Assembly (NCBI RefSeq): GCF_000612845.1
Contig: NZ_CCAT010000004.1
Location: forward strand, 1-64,000
Length of the DNA: 64,000 bases
Reading direction: 5' to 3'
Origin: Clostridium ihumii AP5
GTDB taxonomy: Bacteria; Bacillota; Clostridia; Clostridiales; Clostridiaceae
Shown: positions 9,101 to 18,796 of the stretch, in pieces
Layout of the letters: each line of letters opens with the position of its first letter
How positions within the stretch are numbered: position 1 is the stretch's first letter
Notes under the pieces: model-generated
What the model saw: only the letters and a program-made list of their open reading frames with translations
Told to the model about the DNA's origin: nothing
Database searches by the model: none
Position numbers and translations under genes: made by a program

Positions 9101-10543
9101 CTATTTTAATAAATCTGGATTTTTTCCTACTACATCAAAAAATTCTTTATTATTTTTTGTTTTTGATAGTAAATTAATTAACTTTTCAGTAACTGCTTGT
9201 GAGTTACTTTCATTATACATTTTTTGTCTTATATTATATGTTGCTTCTAATTCTGTTTTGTTAAGTAATAAATCTTCTCTACGAGTTCCTGATTTATATA
9301 TGTCTATAGCTGGGAATATTCTTCTTTCTTGAAGTTTTCTATCTAAGTGAACTTCCATGTTTCCTGTTCCCTTAAATTCTTCAAAAATCATATCATCCAT
9401 TCTACTTCCTGTTTCAACTAAAGCTGTTGCTAAAATCGTTAAACTTCCGCCATTTTCAACATTTCTAGCCGCACCGAAGAATTTTTTAGGCATTAAAAGT
9501 GCTCCTGTATCTAATCCACCAGATAATGTTCTTCCAGTCCTTGTTATAGTTAGATTATATGCTCTTGCAAGTCTTGTTAAACTATCTAAAAGTATAATAA
9601 CATCTTGACCTTGTTCCACCATTCTTTTAGCTCTTTCAAGAACCATATAAGCAACTTTTGTGTGATGTTCTGGTTCTTCATCAAAAGTTGAATAAATTAC
9701 ATCACCTTGTATGCAACGTTGCATATCTGTAACTTCCTCAGGTCTTTCATCAATTAATAGCACTATTAATTTTGACTCTGGATGATTGGTAGCTATGCTT
9801 TGAGCTATCTTCTTTAAAAGTGTTGTCTTTCCTGCTTTTGGTGGTGCTACTATTACCCCTCTTTGACCTTTACCTATTGGCGATATTATATCCATAAGTC
9901 TTGATGATAAATCTTGACTATCTGTTTCTAATTTTATTCTTTCTGTTGGATATATTGGTATAAGTTTCTCAAAAGGCTGTCTTCTTGCTGCTGCCTCTGG
10001 ATTTTCTCCATTTATACTTTCAACAAATAATAACGCCTTATATTTTTCTCCCTCTTTAGGAATTCTAACTTTTCCAGAAACTTCATCACCTATTTTTAGG
10101 TTAAATCTTCTGATTTGAGATAATGATACATAAATATCATTTGGTCCACTTAAATAATTATTAGATCTTAAAAGTCCGAAGTTTCCATTATCACTTATTT
10201 CCAATACACCTTTTGCAGATCCTGATTCATTTATAAGCTCTTTAAGTCTTTCTTTTTTTTCTTCTATCGATACAGTTTCAACCTTTTCTTCTTGTTCAAC
10301 TATATCATTTTCTTCTTTTGTTATCTTTTCACTTTCCACAGTTTCTATTTCGTCCTCTTTACTTTCTTTGGGTGATATTTTTTCTCTTAATACTACTCCA
10401 GATTTTTCTATTGATGCTGGTGATACTCTTTTTATTTCTTCTATAAGTTCTGATTTCTTAAACTTAGAAATACTTTTTATAGATAATTCTTTTGCAACTA
10501 ATCTCAATTCAGCTAAGTTCATTTCTTCTAAGTTTTTGTTCAT
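9101..10543 (-). CDS. rho: Transcription termination factor Rho
   Basis: Hexameric RNA-dependent ATPase that ends transcription. The N-terminal Rho_N helix domain (about residues 5-45) is followed by a Glu/Lys-rich acidic insertion of about 70 residues, the cold-shock-like primary RNA site, and the ATPase domain with Walker [11 protein letters not shown] (about 240), Walker [12 protein letters not shown] and the Q/R-loop region [17 protein letters not shown]. An in-frame ATG six codons upstream is possible, but the ATG at 10543, 5-6 nt after GGAGGTGG, is better. It is followed by its own terminator. The charged insertion is common in Firmicute and clostridial Rho proteins. Confidence 0.97.
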   Translation of the reverse strand: MNKNLEEMNLAELRLVAKELSIKSISKFKKSELIEEIKRVSPASIEKSGVVLREKISPKESKEDEIETVESEKITKEENDIVEQEEKVETVSIEEKKERLKELINESGSAKGVLEISDNGNFGLLRSNNYLSGPNDIYVSLSQIRRFNLKIGDEVSGKVRIPKEGEKYKALLFVESINGENPEAAARRQPFEKLIPIYPTERIKLETDSQDLSSRLMDIISPIGKGQRGVIVAPPKAGKTTLLKKIAQSIATNHPESKLIVLLIDERPEEVTDMQRCIQGDVIYSTFDEEPEHHTKVAYMVLERAKRMVEQGQDVIILLDSLTRLARAYNLTITRTGRTLSGGLDTGALLMPKKFFGAARNVENGGSLTILATALVETGSRMDDMIFEEFKGTGNMEVHLDRKLQERRIFPAIDIYKSGTRREDLLLNKTELEATYNIRQKMYNESNSQAVTEKLINLLSKTKNNKEFFDVVGKNPDLLK

Positions 10544-11477
10544 TAAATCCACCTCCACCATTCTCTTTTATGAACCTCCATATAATTTATAACTATAAGG
10601 TTTTAAATCTTTAAATACTTCATACCTTATTTATTACCCTATTAAAGTTTTTTCAACTTGAAATATACATTTTAAAGAGAATGTATTATCTATTTTTATA
10701 TTCTAATATACAAATTTATTTAATTCTTAATATAATTTAATATTTCAACACTTATTAAAATTTTAGTTCATTTATATATCAACTGATAGAATCACTTAAT
10801 TGATTTAGTCATTTACTCTAAACAACACCCTTTACTAACACTTCCCTTTTATATAATAATCCTATAATATTTACTTGTTTTATTTTTCAATTGATATATA
10901 CATAAACTAAACATATATTTTGTATACACTTATTGATATTTTGCTTCTATTTTACTTTAATTCTTTTTTATAATTATGAAAGTTTAAAAACAAATACTCT
11001 AAATTGTCATCTGGGAACACTATTAATTAAAATTTTTAAATTGGATTTTATATAGCTGTAAATTTATTACTTACATATAATTCTTTGTTTATTGATAATT
11101 TTTATAAACAAAACATTTTCTATTATATTTAATTAACATTACTTTATTGGCTACATTTGAGATGACTTATTAATAATATTTGATATGAATTTTACAATTT
11201 TGCATATGTGTAGTCTCTTAATTGTTTTTAAATGCATTTTAATATATTTTGAACTACTACTAAATTAAATTATATCCCATATATTTTTTATTATCCATAT
11301 TTTTGAAATAATTAACACATATTTCACTATTAATTTAACACAAATCTTATTTCTTATCTACATAAATTTATAAACACTTTTTTATTATTTTATTTATCTT
11401 CCTCTTATATTTACATCATTTACAATTATATATAAAATTATAATCTTAATAATTATTTTTTTCATTTAAATTTAATG
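10544..11477. other. Long AT-rich gap between rho and pyrG
   Basis: Nearly 1 kb with no convincing ORF, RNA gene or repeat that I can support. The rho promoter and leader must lie at the left end. No remnant of a known neighbour such as fbaA or murA, often present here in Bacillus, is recognisable. Confidence 0.5.
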
Positions 11478-11530
11478 AAAAAAGCTAATTTAAACTAAAT
11501 AATTACTTAATTTAAATCAGCTTTTATTAA
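11478..11530 (-). terminator. Terminator of pyrG
   Basis: AAAGCTGATTTAAA / TTTAAATTAGCTTT inverted repeat followed by a T-run on the minus strand. Confidence 0.85.
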
Positions 11531-11539
11531 ATATATTTA

Positions 11540-13141
11540 TTATTTGTTTTCTAAAGAGGCTTTAACAAATTCAACAAACAATGGATGTGGTCTATTAGGC
11601 CTAGATTTTAATTCTGGATGAAATTGAGTAGCAACAAACCATGGATGATTTTCTATTTCTATAATTTCAACTAGTTTTCCATCAGGACTAATTCCACTTA
11701 AAACTAAACCGTTATCTATTAATTTCTCCCTATATATATTATTAAATTCGTATCTATGCCTATGTCTTTCATTTACAAGTTCACTTTTATATGCTTTATT
11801 TGATTTTGTACCAACTTTCAATTTACAAGGATATGAACCAAGTCTTAAAGTCCCTCCCAATTCTTCTACATTTTTCTGCTCTGACATTAAATCAATTACA
11901 GGATTTTTAGTTTCTGATACTAACTCAGCACTATTAGCATCTTCTATCTTTAAAACATTTCTTGCATATTCTATTACTGCACACTGCATTCCTAAACAAA
12001 TTCCTAAGAACGGAACTTTATTTTCCCTAGCATATCTTATAGCTTCAATTTTCCCTTCTACACCTCTACTACCAAATCCTCCTGGAACCAATATGCCATC
12101 AACATCACTAAGATAAGATTTTGCATTTTCTAAATTTATACTTTCTGCATTAATCCACTTAATCTCAACATTTGAATCATTATATAATCCACCATGATTT
12201 AGTGCTTCTACAACAGAAATATATGCATCTTGAAGTTCAACATATTTTCCTACTAAACCTATTTTTACATTTTTCTTTAATGACTTAAGTTTATTAACCA
12301 TTTCCATCCATTCATCATTTTTTATTGGTTTAGTTTTTAAATTTAATTTATCACAAACCAAGTTGTCTAAACCTTCCTTATGTAGCATTAATGGAACTTC
12401 ATATAAATTTTCTGCATCTAAATTTTGTATAACCGATGTTCCTTCTATATTGCAAAAAAGACCAATTTTATTTTTTATTTCAGTGGATAATTCTTTCTCT
12501 GAGCGACATACTATTATATCGGGTTGTATGCCTATTGAACGTAATTCCTTTACAGAGTGTTGTGTTGGTTTTGTCTTAAGTTCACCAGCTTTGCCAAGAT
12601 ACGGTACCAATGTAACATGTATAAAGCAAGTGTTTTCTTTTCCAACTTCATATTGTATTTGTCTTATAGCCTCTAAGAAAGGTTGTGATTCTATATCTCC
12701 TACAGTCCCCCCTATTTCAGTTATAACTACATCTACATCTGTTTCTTTTTCCACATTATAAATTCTCTCTTTAAGTTCATTAGTTATATGTGGAATAACC
12801 TGTACAGTTCCACCTAAGTATTCTCCTCTTCTTTCTTTTGATATTACAGAGTAATATACCTTTCCAGAAGTAACATTGCTATTTTTTGTTAAGTTTTCAT
12901 CTATAAATCTTTCATAATGCCCTAAGTCTAAATCAGTCTCTGCACCATCTTCAGTAACAAATACCTCTCCATGTTGATATGGACTCATAGTTCCTGGATC
13001 TATATTTAAATATGGGTCGAATTTTTGAATTGATACTCTTAATCCTCTATTTTTTAAAAGCCTTCCTAATGAAGCTGCTGTTATTCCTTTTCCTAATGAA
13101 GATACTACTCCACCTGTAACAAATATATATTTTGTATTCAT
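11540..13141 (-). CDS. pyrG: CTP synthase
   Basis: Makes CTP from UTP, ATP and glutamine. 533 residues. The synthetase domain starts [17 protein letters not shown] (residues 6-22) and contains [12 protein letters not shown]. The class I glutamine amidotransferase domain has [12 protein letters not shown] with the nucleophile Cys (about 380) and FHPE near the end. Translation starts at the ATG at 13141 after AGGAGGT, not at an upstream in-frame ATG 17 codons earlier that has no ribosome-binding site. The leader contains a 5'-proximal hairpin described separately. Confidence 0.97.
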   Translation of the reverse strand: MNTKYIFVTGGVVSSLGKGITAASLGRLLKNRGLRVSIQKFDPYLNIDPGTMSPYQHGEVFVTEDGAETDLDLGHYERFIDENLTKNSNVTSGKVYYSVISKERRGEYLGGTVQVIPHITNELKERIYNVEKETDVDVVITEIGGTVGDIESQPFLEAIRQIQYEVGKENTCFIHVTLVPYLGKAGELKTKPTQHSVKELRSIGIQPDIIVCRSEKELSTEIKNKIGLFCNIEGTSVIQNLDAENLYEVPLMLHKEGLDNLVCDKLNLKTKPIKNDEWMEMVNKLKSLKKNVKIGLVGKYVELQDAYISVVEALNHGGLYNDSNVEIKWINAESINLENAKSYLSDVDGILVPGGFGSRGVEGKIEAIRYARENKVPFLGICLGMQCAVIEYARNVLKIEDANSAELVSETKNPVIDLMSEQKNVEELGGTLRLGSYPCKLKVGTKSNKAYKSELVNERHRHRYEFNNIYREKLIDNGLVLSGISPDGKLVEIIEIENHPWFVATQFHPELKSRPNRPHPLFVEFVKASLENK

Positions 13142-13200
13142 ATTGAACCTCCTAAAATTTCTATTTATATAGTTGACTTTATATTTCTTCAAAATGTTTA

Positions 13201-13244
13201 GGCTCTAAGCTTGAATATATATTTATAATGCAAAACTTAGAACC
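13201..13244 (-). promoter_or_regulatory. 5'-terminal hairpin of the pyrG leader
   Basis: From the predicted transcription start the minus strand reads GGTTCTAAG, and about 25 nt later CTTAGAGCC, giving a 9-bp stem with one G-U pair. No T-run follows, so it does not look like the terminator used in CTP-sensed attenuation of Bacillus pyrG, although a GG-rich 5' end is kept. Confidence 0.5.
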
Positions 13245-13274
13245 TTTATATAAAATGAAAAAATATGTTGACAA
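13245..13274 (-). promoter_or_regulatory. Candidate pyrG promoter
   Basis: TTGTCA (13274-13269), 18-bp spacer, TATAAA (13250-13245) on the minus strand. The -35 overlaps that of the divergent plus-strand promoter. Confidence 0.6.
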
Positions 13275-13296
13275 GGTTAAACTTTTACCCTATAAT
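13268..13296 (+). promoter_or_regulatory. Consensus sigma-A promoter facing away from pyrG
   Basis: TTGACA (13268-13273), exactly 17 bp, TATAAT (13291-13296): both hexamers are perfect. No protein gene lies downstream on this strand before convergent DUF1934, which suggests an RNA gene. Confidence 0.8.
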
Positions 13297-13302
13297 AGAA
13301 AT

Positions 13303-13393
13303 TACCCTAATCAGTAAAATGGGATTTCTATTTTCAAAAACAAGTTATATATTATCATACTTTTTAAAAGTATGCTAGTATTTTTTTGTGTTT
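13303..13393 (+). ncRNA. Candidate small RNA divergent from pyrG
   Basis: Starting about 7 nt after the consensus promoter, the plus strand has a hairpin closed by AGAAAT / ATTTCT with an inner CCC / GGG, then CATACTT / AAAGTATG with a T-rich tract after a 5-nt gap. No open reading frame of note fits. The 3' end could instead be the bidirectional terminator at 13432-13470. The existence of the transcript is inferred from promoter plus structure only. Confidence 0.45.
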
Positions 13394-13431
13394 TTTTATT
13401 TTAATTTAGATATTAATATTTTTTATATATA

Positions 13432-13470
13432 AAACCCCTATAAATCAAATTGATTTATAGGGGTTTTTAA
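13432..13470. terminator. Bidirectional terminator (DUF1934 / candidate small RNA)
   Basis: Nearly perfect 18-bp palindrome AAAACCCCTATAAATCAA / TTGATTTATAGGGGTTTT just after the DUF1934 stop codon. Confidence 0.85.
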
Positions 13471-13471
13471 A

Positions 13472-13885
13472 TTATTTAATTTTTATATTTCCTCTTAAAA
13501 CAGTAGTTATATGTTGTTGACCTCCAACAATCATGTCATACTCAACATTTATATCTCCACCATTTTCATCCACATTTGTTTTTACTTCTCTTGTTCTTAA
13601 CTTAAGACATAATCCTCCATGCGGCGTACTATATAATACATCTTCTTCATTGTTTCTTTTAAAATTCATAGTTGTTGTAATTGTACCTTCTCTCATAAGA
13701 GAAAAGCCTTCACCATTTATTTTTAAAGTTGTTACTGTACCTTCCATGCCAGAAGCTTCTGTTTCCTCATAAACAGCATAGTAATAACCATCTTCTTCAT
13801 AGAACTTACCCGTAGTTACAACTTCTATCTCTTCATCTTCATCTTGTACACTAACAATAGTGATTACTGCATTATTTTCTTCCAT
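13472..13885 (-). CDS. DUF1934 (YwiB-like) family protein
   Basis: Small acidic cytoplasmic protein of 137 residues in the DUF1934 family, a beta-barrel fold related to lipocalins, with no proven function. Typical features are the alternating beta-strand pattern, FYEEDGYYYAVYEETEASGMEGT near residue 30, and the late STPHGGL motif. The ATG at 13885 is chosen over an in-frame TTG three codons upstream because AGGGAG lies 10 nt before the ATG, though this spacing is long. It begins 14 nt after the PP-loop enzyme gene and is probably cotranscribed with it. Confidence 0.85.
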   Translation of the reverse strand: MEENNAVITIVSVQDEDEEIEVVTTGKFYEEDGYYYAVYEETEASGMEGTVTTLKINGEGFSLMREGTITTTMNFKRNNEEDVLYSTPHGGLCLKLRTREVKTNVDENGGDINVEYDMIVGGQQHITTVLRGNIKIK

Positions 13886-13899
13886 ATTACCCAATCTCC

Positions 13900-14883
13900 C
13901 TAGTTAATTATATATTTAGCTAAATAACTATCATCTACATTTTCAACTTTTATTTCATTATTAGAAGGCTTTCCATACATACCATATTTAACAATGATTT
14001 CTTTTTCATCTTTTCCTTTACAGTAACGTGCTGTAACTTTTGCCGCTAACTCTATATCTTCTTCAGTTATGTCTCCAATTGCAACAACCATCGAACCCTT
14101 AAAATCTCTAGCTAAGAATATCATATCATCTTTTGAAAGCAACTTTTTCATTATTTCACATTCATCAGCTGTTCTTGTTGATACAATTTTTGCTTTTTCA
14201 GATACTCTAAAGTGTCTTCCTATTTTTAAAAGTTCTAACTCTCTCTCCGTTGCATCTCCATTAGATTTTAATATATCTTTTAATCTTTTTGAATAGTTAG
14301 GTTCTGTAAGTTTACATCCACCTGCTGGTGATGGATAATCTTTTATTCCCCATTTTTCCGCAAGTTCCATTTGAACTTTTCTATTTCTTCCTTCTATGTC
14401 TAAAAGTTTTTCTCTATCTACAAGTCCACTTTTCTCCATTTCTGTTTCATCTAAATTTTTTGCACAAAGTGGTCTTAATATTTTTTCTCCAATACCACTT
14501 TCTTTTTTTACTTTATTTAAAGCATTTTTATTTTGAGACATTGGTCTTTGATTAAGAACTTCCCCCGTTATGATAAAGTCAGCATTAAATCTTTCTAACA
14601 ATTCACCACAATACTTCATCATCATAGCATGGCAATCTATACATGGATTCATATTTTTTCCATAACCATTCTTAGGATGTTTAACCATTTCAAAATGTTC
14701 TTTACTGAAATCTACCACTTCTAATTTTATTCCTATTTGTTCAACCATTCTTTTTGCATTTTCTTCATTAAAAAAGTGTGATTTAAAACAAATCCCTATA
14801 ACTTCTACTCCTTGGTCCTTTACTAATTTTGCTGCTAATATACTATCAAGTCCACCTGAAACCATAGCTAATGCTCTTGTCAT
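13900..14883 (-). CDS. ThiI/MnmA-like PP-loop ATP pyrophosphatase with NFACT-R-like tail
   Basis: A 327-residue protein of the adenine-nucleotide alpha-hydrolase (PP-loop) superfamily. The ATP loop ALAMVSGGLDSILAA is at residues 4-18. Conserved cysteines follow in NPCIDCHAMM (about 80-89), and PSPAGGCKL near 185 is like tRNA thiolation enzymes. The C-terminal 100 residues, from about RTADECEIM onward, resemble the NFACT-R RNA-binding module. It therefore probably thiolates or otherwise modifies tRNA; the exact base cannot be read off. Annotation as a thiouridylase is common but unproven. Confidence 0.82.
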   Translation of the reverse strand: MTRALAMVSGGLDSILAAKLVKDQGVEVIGICFKSHFFNEENAKRMVEQIGIKLEVVDFSKEHFEMVKHPKNGYGKNMNPCIDCHAMMMKYCGELLERFNADFIITGEVLNQRPMSQNKNALNKVKKESGIGEKILRPLCAKNLDETEMEKSGLVDREKLLDIEGRNRKVQMELAEKWGIKDYPSPAGGCKLTEPNYSKRLKDILKSNGDATERELELLKIGRHFRVSEKAKIVSTRTADECEIMKKLLSKDDMIFLARDFKGSMVVAIGDITEEDIELAAKVTARYCKGKDEKEIIVKYGMYGKPSNNEIKVENVDDSYLAKYIIN

Positions 14884-15209
14884 ATTCGTATTCTCCTTAA
14901 ATTAAAATATTTTACAACCTTTAATGTTAAAATTGTTTTTCAACATTAAATCAATAATTAGATGAAAATTTTCTAAATACCTCATTTAACCTTACTTTTA
15001 TTTTTCAGATTAAAGCTTTAGATATTTTCATATATATAATCATAAATTATAAGCTTTGTTATTCTTCATTAAATTATAACCAATTGTTAGATATAACAAA
15101 ACTTATTCCTAAAATTCGTGTATCTTTATCTATTTTATAATTTATACTTTAACCTGACAAGTTATATATTGCAAATAATAAATAATGGATTGTTTTCCAC
15201 AAAAAATAA
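14884..15209. other. Intergenic region ddl / PP-loop gene
   Basis: AT-rich, with no gene or repeat that I can support. It must hold the promoter of the PP-loop/DUF1934 pair. Confidence 0.4.
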
Positions 15210-15238
15210 AATACTGCTAAAATATTTTTTAGCAGTAT
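15210..15238 (-). terminator. Terminator of ddl
   Basis: ATACTGCTAAAA / TTTTAGCAGTAT hairpin followed by a T-rich run on the minus strand. Confidence 0.85.
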
Positions 15239-15249
15239 AAAACCATGTT

Positions 15250-16281
15250 TTATCTATTATTTCTTTCTATTGCAAATTCTATTAATTCTGTTATTAAATC
15301 ATTATATTTTAAACCTGTTGCATCCCACATTTTTGGATACATACTGATACTTGTAAATCCAGGAATTGTATTTACTTCATTTAAGTATATTTCATTTGTA
15401 TCTTTGTCAACCAAGAAGTCTACTCTAGCCATTCCAGCACAATCTAGTGCTCTAAATATTTTAACAGCCTCATCTCTTATTTCCTTAGTATCTTCTTCGT
15501 TTAAAGCTGCTGGAATTAAAAGTTTTGATGATGCATTTTTATATTTAGCTTCATAATCATAAAATTCTTTTGCTGGAATTATTTCTCCTGGCACTGATGC
15601 TTTTGGTTCATCATTTCCAAGCACAGCTACTTCTACTTCTCTACAATTTATTCCTTTTTCAACTAAAACTTTTCTATCATGTTTTAATGCTTCTACTAAA
15701 CCCATTTCTAATTCTTCTTTGTTATGAGCTTTTGTTATTCCTACTGAAGAACCACTATTTGCAGGTTTTACGAAAACAGGATAATTTAATTCATTTTCTA
15801 TCTTATTAACAAGTTCTTCTTTTCTAGTTTTATAATCATAATTTGTTACAACAACATATGGTGCTTGCTTTATACCAGCATGTTCTAATATATATTTTGT
15901 ATATATTTTATCCATACATAAAGCTGAACTCATAACTCCTGGACCTGCACATGGTATATTTCTTAATTTACATAAACCTTGAACTGTTCCATCTTCTCCA
16001 AACTGTCCGTGTAAAATTGGTAAAACTACATCAACCTCATTATTAAATATTATTTTTTCGCCAGATGGAGTTTTATAGAATTCATCATTTTCCCATTCTC
16101 CACTTTCAATATTATCTACTTTTCCTGTATACTCAAACCATTTACCTTCTTTAGTAATTCCTATTGGGTATACATCATACTTACTTTGATCTATATTTCT
16201 TAAAACTGATGCTGCTGAAGTTCTTGAAACCTCATGTTCAGTTGATTGTCCGCCAAATAATACTGCTACTTTTTTCTTCAT
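15250..16281 (-). CDS. ddl: D-alanine--D-alanine ligase
   Basis: ATP-grasp ligase that makes the D-Ala-D-Ala dipeptide of peptidoglycan. 343 residues. Motifs are LFGGQSTEHEVS at the N-terminus, PANSGSSVGITKAHN (ATP grasp loop, about 175), the omega loop FYDYEAKY and the metal-binding LNEVNTIPGFT near the end. The Tyr in the omega loop is the residue of normal D-Ala-D-Ala ligases; VanA-type D-lactate ligases differ there. The start has AAGGAG 9 nt upstream. Confidence 0.96.
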   Translation of the reverse strand: MKKKVAVLFGGQSTEHEVSRTSAASVLRNIDQSKYDVYPIGITKEGKWFEYTGKVDNIESGEWENDEFYKTPSGEKIIFNNEVDVVLPILHGQFGEDGTVQGLCKLRNIPCAGPGVMSSALCMDKIYTKYILEHAGIKQAPYVVVTNYDYKTRKEELVNKIENELNYPVFVKPANSGSSVGITKAHNKEELEMGLVEALKHDRKVLVEKGINCREVEVAVLGNDEPKASVPGEIIPAKEFYDYEAKYKNASSKLLIPAALNEEDTKEIRDEAVKIFRALDCAGMARVDFLVDKDTNEIYLNEVNTIPGFTSISMYPKMWDATGLKYNDLITELIEFAIERNNR

Positions 16282-16434
16282 AATCTATCTCTCCTTAATA
16301 TAATTACTATGTCAAATTCATACATAATTCATTTTCATAATTCAATTAACGTTTCTTCCTATACTTAGATTTTAATTTAAAATTATATATATGTATAGTA
16401 CCACCTATAAACAACTTTTATTACCTAGTGGAGT

Positions 16435-16725
16435 TATAGGATTCCAAGTTCGAAGTTTAAATAATAGCTTTCTCAAATGATACTACTAATATTACATGTT
16501 ATTTCTATTTTATATTAGAACCAAGTAAGAAGTAAGAGCGAAAAGTGATGGTGGATATCCCGGGGATTGAAATCCCCGCTACAATGTTTTATTTGTACTT
16601 CAAATAAAATTAATATAATATTTATCCATAAAAAGTTCATTTTTGAGAATAAATTCCCCATCATAACGTTCTTACTAATCATAGTTTTAATAGTAACTAT
16701 CACTATTACCTTGGATATTTTATAA
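16435..16725 (+). repeat. MITE-like dispersed repeat, copy A
   Basis: Left end TATAGGATTCCAAGTT, then the family core CAAATGATACTACTAA (16474-16489) and TTACATGTTATTTCTATTTT (16492-16511), shared almost base for base with copy B at 34.8 kb. The right end is tentative (TTGGATATTTTATAA). It carries a GC-rich insertion that forms a perfect hairpin. Confidence 0.6.
16557..16579. repeat. GC-rich perfect hairpin inside repeat copy A
   Basis: CGGGGATTGAAATCCCCG: an 8-bp palindrome around GA, preceded by CCC to give a CCCGGG site. It is strikingly GC-rich for this genome, and it is absent from the matching part of copy B. Confidence 0.7.
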
Positions 16726-16767
16726 ATCTCAATTTTAAAAATATAGATTAAATTTTCATTGAAATTA

Positions 16768-16800
16768 TAAAAGGGAGGCGATAATTCGCCTCCCTTAACT
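16768..16800 (-). terminator. Terminator of spoIIR
   Basis: AAGGGAGGCGA / TCGCCTCCCTT hairpin followed by a T-rich stretch on the minus strand. Confidence 0.9.
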
Positions 16801-16802
16801 TT

Positions 16803-17504
16803 CTATTTATTAAGTATTTTTTTTATAGTTTCTGCTGCTTTTGATTTTAAAACTATATTATTATCTTCTGAGTTATCCACTATCTTTGAATTTTTATCCA
16901 CATTTTTCTTAGTATTATCCACCATATTGTATTCCTTTTCTGTTAAAACTTCTTTCATTTCTTTTTCTGTCTCATTGTATGAGATTTGACCTTTAGAAAC
17001 ATCTACAAAGCATAGAGGCGGAAACATTACACACCACCAATTATGGCCTTGTCCTTCACCTATGATTATCCTATAAGCTTCATATTTTCCTTGTGGTAAA
17101 GTTATATTTCCATATGTTTTTACTGGAAAATACTCCTTTGATAAAGTACTTTCTAATTTATAGTCATATCCATTTTCAATTAATGTTTTTTTAGCTATTT
17201 TTATTAAGTTTTCATCTTCATTTTTTATTATTTCTCTTGACTCATTTATTGACTTGGCCTCTTTAAGTCTTGGTGATATATATCTTAAAACTTCATCTCT
17301 AACCTTTAATTTTACAGCTTGGTCACCTTCACTATCACTATTAGCTATAACATGGAATCTTATAAGTTTTTCAGATATATCTTCCATAGATGGCTTAGCG
17401 ATTCTATTCATTCCATATGTTATTGTGCTTCCTAAAACTATTGTTCCTAATAAAACACTTGCTATTACTTTTTTTATATCAAATTTTATATTAAACTTTC
17501 TCAT
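16803..17504 (-). CDS. spoIIR: Stage II sporulation protein R
   Basis: Secreted forespore signalling protein that triggers SpoIIGA to process pro-sigma-E in the mother cell. 233 residues. The N-terminus has a membrane or signal segment (about 13-32). Family signatures are RFHVIANSDSEGDQAVKLKVRD (about 48-69) and GHNWWCVMFPPLCFVD (about 150-165). The C-terminal 40 residues are variable and Lys-rich. In Bacillus spoIIR is made under sigma-F; I could not find a convincing sigma-F promoter. It lies downstream of the ger operon but behind that operon's terminator, so it is probably transcribed separately. Confidence 0.95.
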   Translation of the reverse strand: MRKFNIKFDIKKVIASVLLGTIVLGSTITYGMNRIAKPSMEDISEKLIRFHVIANSDSEGDQAVKLKVRDEVLRYISPRLKEAKSINESREIIKNEDENLIKIAKKTLIENGYDYKLESTLSKEYFPVKTYGNITLPQGKYEAYRIIIGEGQGHNWWCVMFPPLCFVDVSKGQISYNETEKEMKEVLTEKEYNMVDNTKKNVDKNSKIVDNSEDNNIVLKSKAAETIKKILNK

Positions 17505-17595
17505 AACTAATTCCCCCTAAATATTGTATTTCCTTTATGTTTTTATTATTGACACTTGTCCATTTTTTATACAGCTTGTACAATCTTTTTTTAAT

Positions 17596-17628
17596 AAAAT
17601 TAGAAGGACTAATAGTCCTTCTAATTTT
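17596..17628 (-). terminator. Terminator of the ger operon
   Basis: Perfect inverted repeat AAAATTAGAAGGACTA / TAGTCCTTCTAATTTT; the gerKC stop codon lies in its first arm. Confidence 0.9.
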
Positions 17629-18796
17629 ATTGAGATACTCCAATAGTTTTAATTTCGTTTTTAACATTGAAATTTACTTCCGCTTTTTTATACACTTCAT
17701 CCCAATGCTCACTAACTTTCTTCCAAACTCTTGGATGATACCTTCTTATATTAGCTTTTATTTCTAATGGATCTATACTATATTTATTTTGAATTATATC
17801 AAATACTTGTTTAAATTCTTCTTCCATACTGATATTTAAAGCCTCTTCAACTTGTGATATTTTATCATTTTCAAGCATATTAGATCCTAAATAAGCACCA
17901 CTAATGCCACCCTTCATGACTATATTATAATTTAAATATAATTTATTTTCTTCTTCGTCATATTTAATTTTAAGTTTACTATTGCTATCATCTATATGAT
18001 AATCTATAGCTTTGCCTTCAATAAATGAAACTTCTTTCGCTGCGCCTATATCACCTTTAATCAATTGAATATCTGAAACTTGTGGATTATTTAATATACC
18101 TTTAACTTCTAAATTTTTCACAGCTACCATACCATAAATTTTTAAGTCCTCTCCTTCAATACCTATGTATGGTATAAGTGATTCGTTATTGCCCTCATTT
18201 GCAAAATATGTATGAAGTGTTGTTGGAATTATGCTTGCGTTCTTACTTGTATTAATCATAAGTCCAGCAATATAATTTTCAATGTTATCTTCTGTAGGTG
18301 GCTTGTATGTAACATATGGCATAGCCTCTCCTTTTGTTATAACAAGAAACATTGATTTATTTAACATTGAATCTCTACTTATATAATCCAACATTTCACT
18401 TAAAACTTCTGGATATTTAAATACATCTTCACTTATCATCAACAATTTACTATGTCCAAAATGAAATTCTCTACTCATTTTAGATGTAGCCTTAAAATAT
18501 GCATCAGTCATTGAATATCCACTTGAAGTTATAGCCACTTCTGGTGCTGAGCCTTTTTCCGGTTCCATATTTCTTATATCTGGAAATCCATAAGTTACAT
18601 TTATTAAATCTAATCCATTTTCTCTAAATGGTTCTTTTTGCTTTATTGTTTCAAGTGAATTTTGTTTTTCTATATCTTTTCCAACATCAATAGCTATAGT
18701 AGACACAAATGCCTTATTATCTATTTCAACATTATCAGTACATCCAACTAAAATTAAGCACGTAATTGCACTAATAAGAACCCTTCTTAACTTCAT
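17627..18796 (-). CDS. gerKC: Ger(x)C family germinant receptor lipoprotein (C subunit)
   Basis: Lipoprotein subunit of a nutrient germinant receptor in the inner spore membrane, 389 residues. The signal peptide ends in a lipobox ILVGC (Cys near residue 19), followed by the typical start of the mature protein, DNVEIDNKAFVSTIAIDVG. The C-terminal domain contains the family's KYSIDPLEI region and ends with a WKKVSEHWDEVYKKAEVNF motif. The gene overlaps the 3' end of the B-subunit gene by 26 bp. The symbol gerKC is by family only; the nutrient recognised is unknown. Confidence 0.9.
   Translation of the reverse strand: MKLRRVLISAITCLILVGCTDNVEIDNKAFVSTIAIDVGKDIEKQNSLETIKQKEPFRENGLDLINVTYGFPDIRNMEPEKGSAPEVAITSSGYSMTDAYFKATSKMSREFHFGHSKLLMISEDVFKYPEVLSEMLDYISRDSMLNKSMFLVITKGEAMPYVTYKPPTEDNIENYIAGLMINTSKNASIIPTTLHTYFANEGNNESLIPYIGIEGEDLKIYGMVAVKNLEVKGILNNPQVSDIQLIKGDIGAAKEVSFIEGKAIDYHIDDSNSKLKIKYDEEENKLYLNYNIVMKGGISGAYLGSNMLENDKISQVEEALNISMEEEFKQVFDIIQNKYSIDPLEIKANIRRYHPRVWKKVSEHWDEVYKKAEVNFNVKNEIKTIGVSQ

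Noticed and set aside
10543-10582. Twelve-codon frame upstream of rho with three Trp codons ([12 protein letters not shown]), whose stop overlaps the rho ATG
   Set aside because: Tempting as a leader peptide, but no ribosome-binding site precedes its ATG, and the Trp codons arise from the GGTGGAGGTGG purine-rich ribosome-binding site of rho itself.
16515-16703. 62-codon minus-strand ORF between ddl and spoIIR
   Set aside because: It runs through repeat copy A and its GC hairpin, has no ribosome-binding site, and no protein-like composition.
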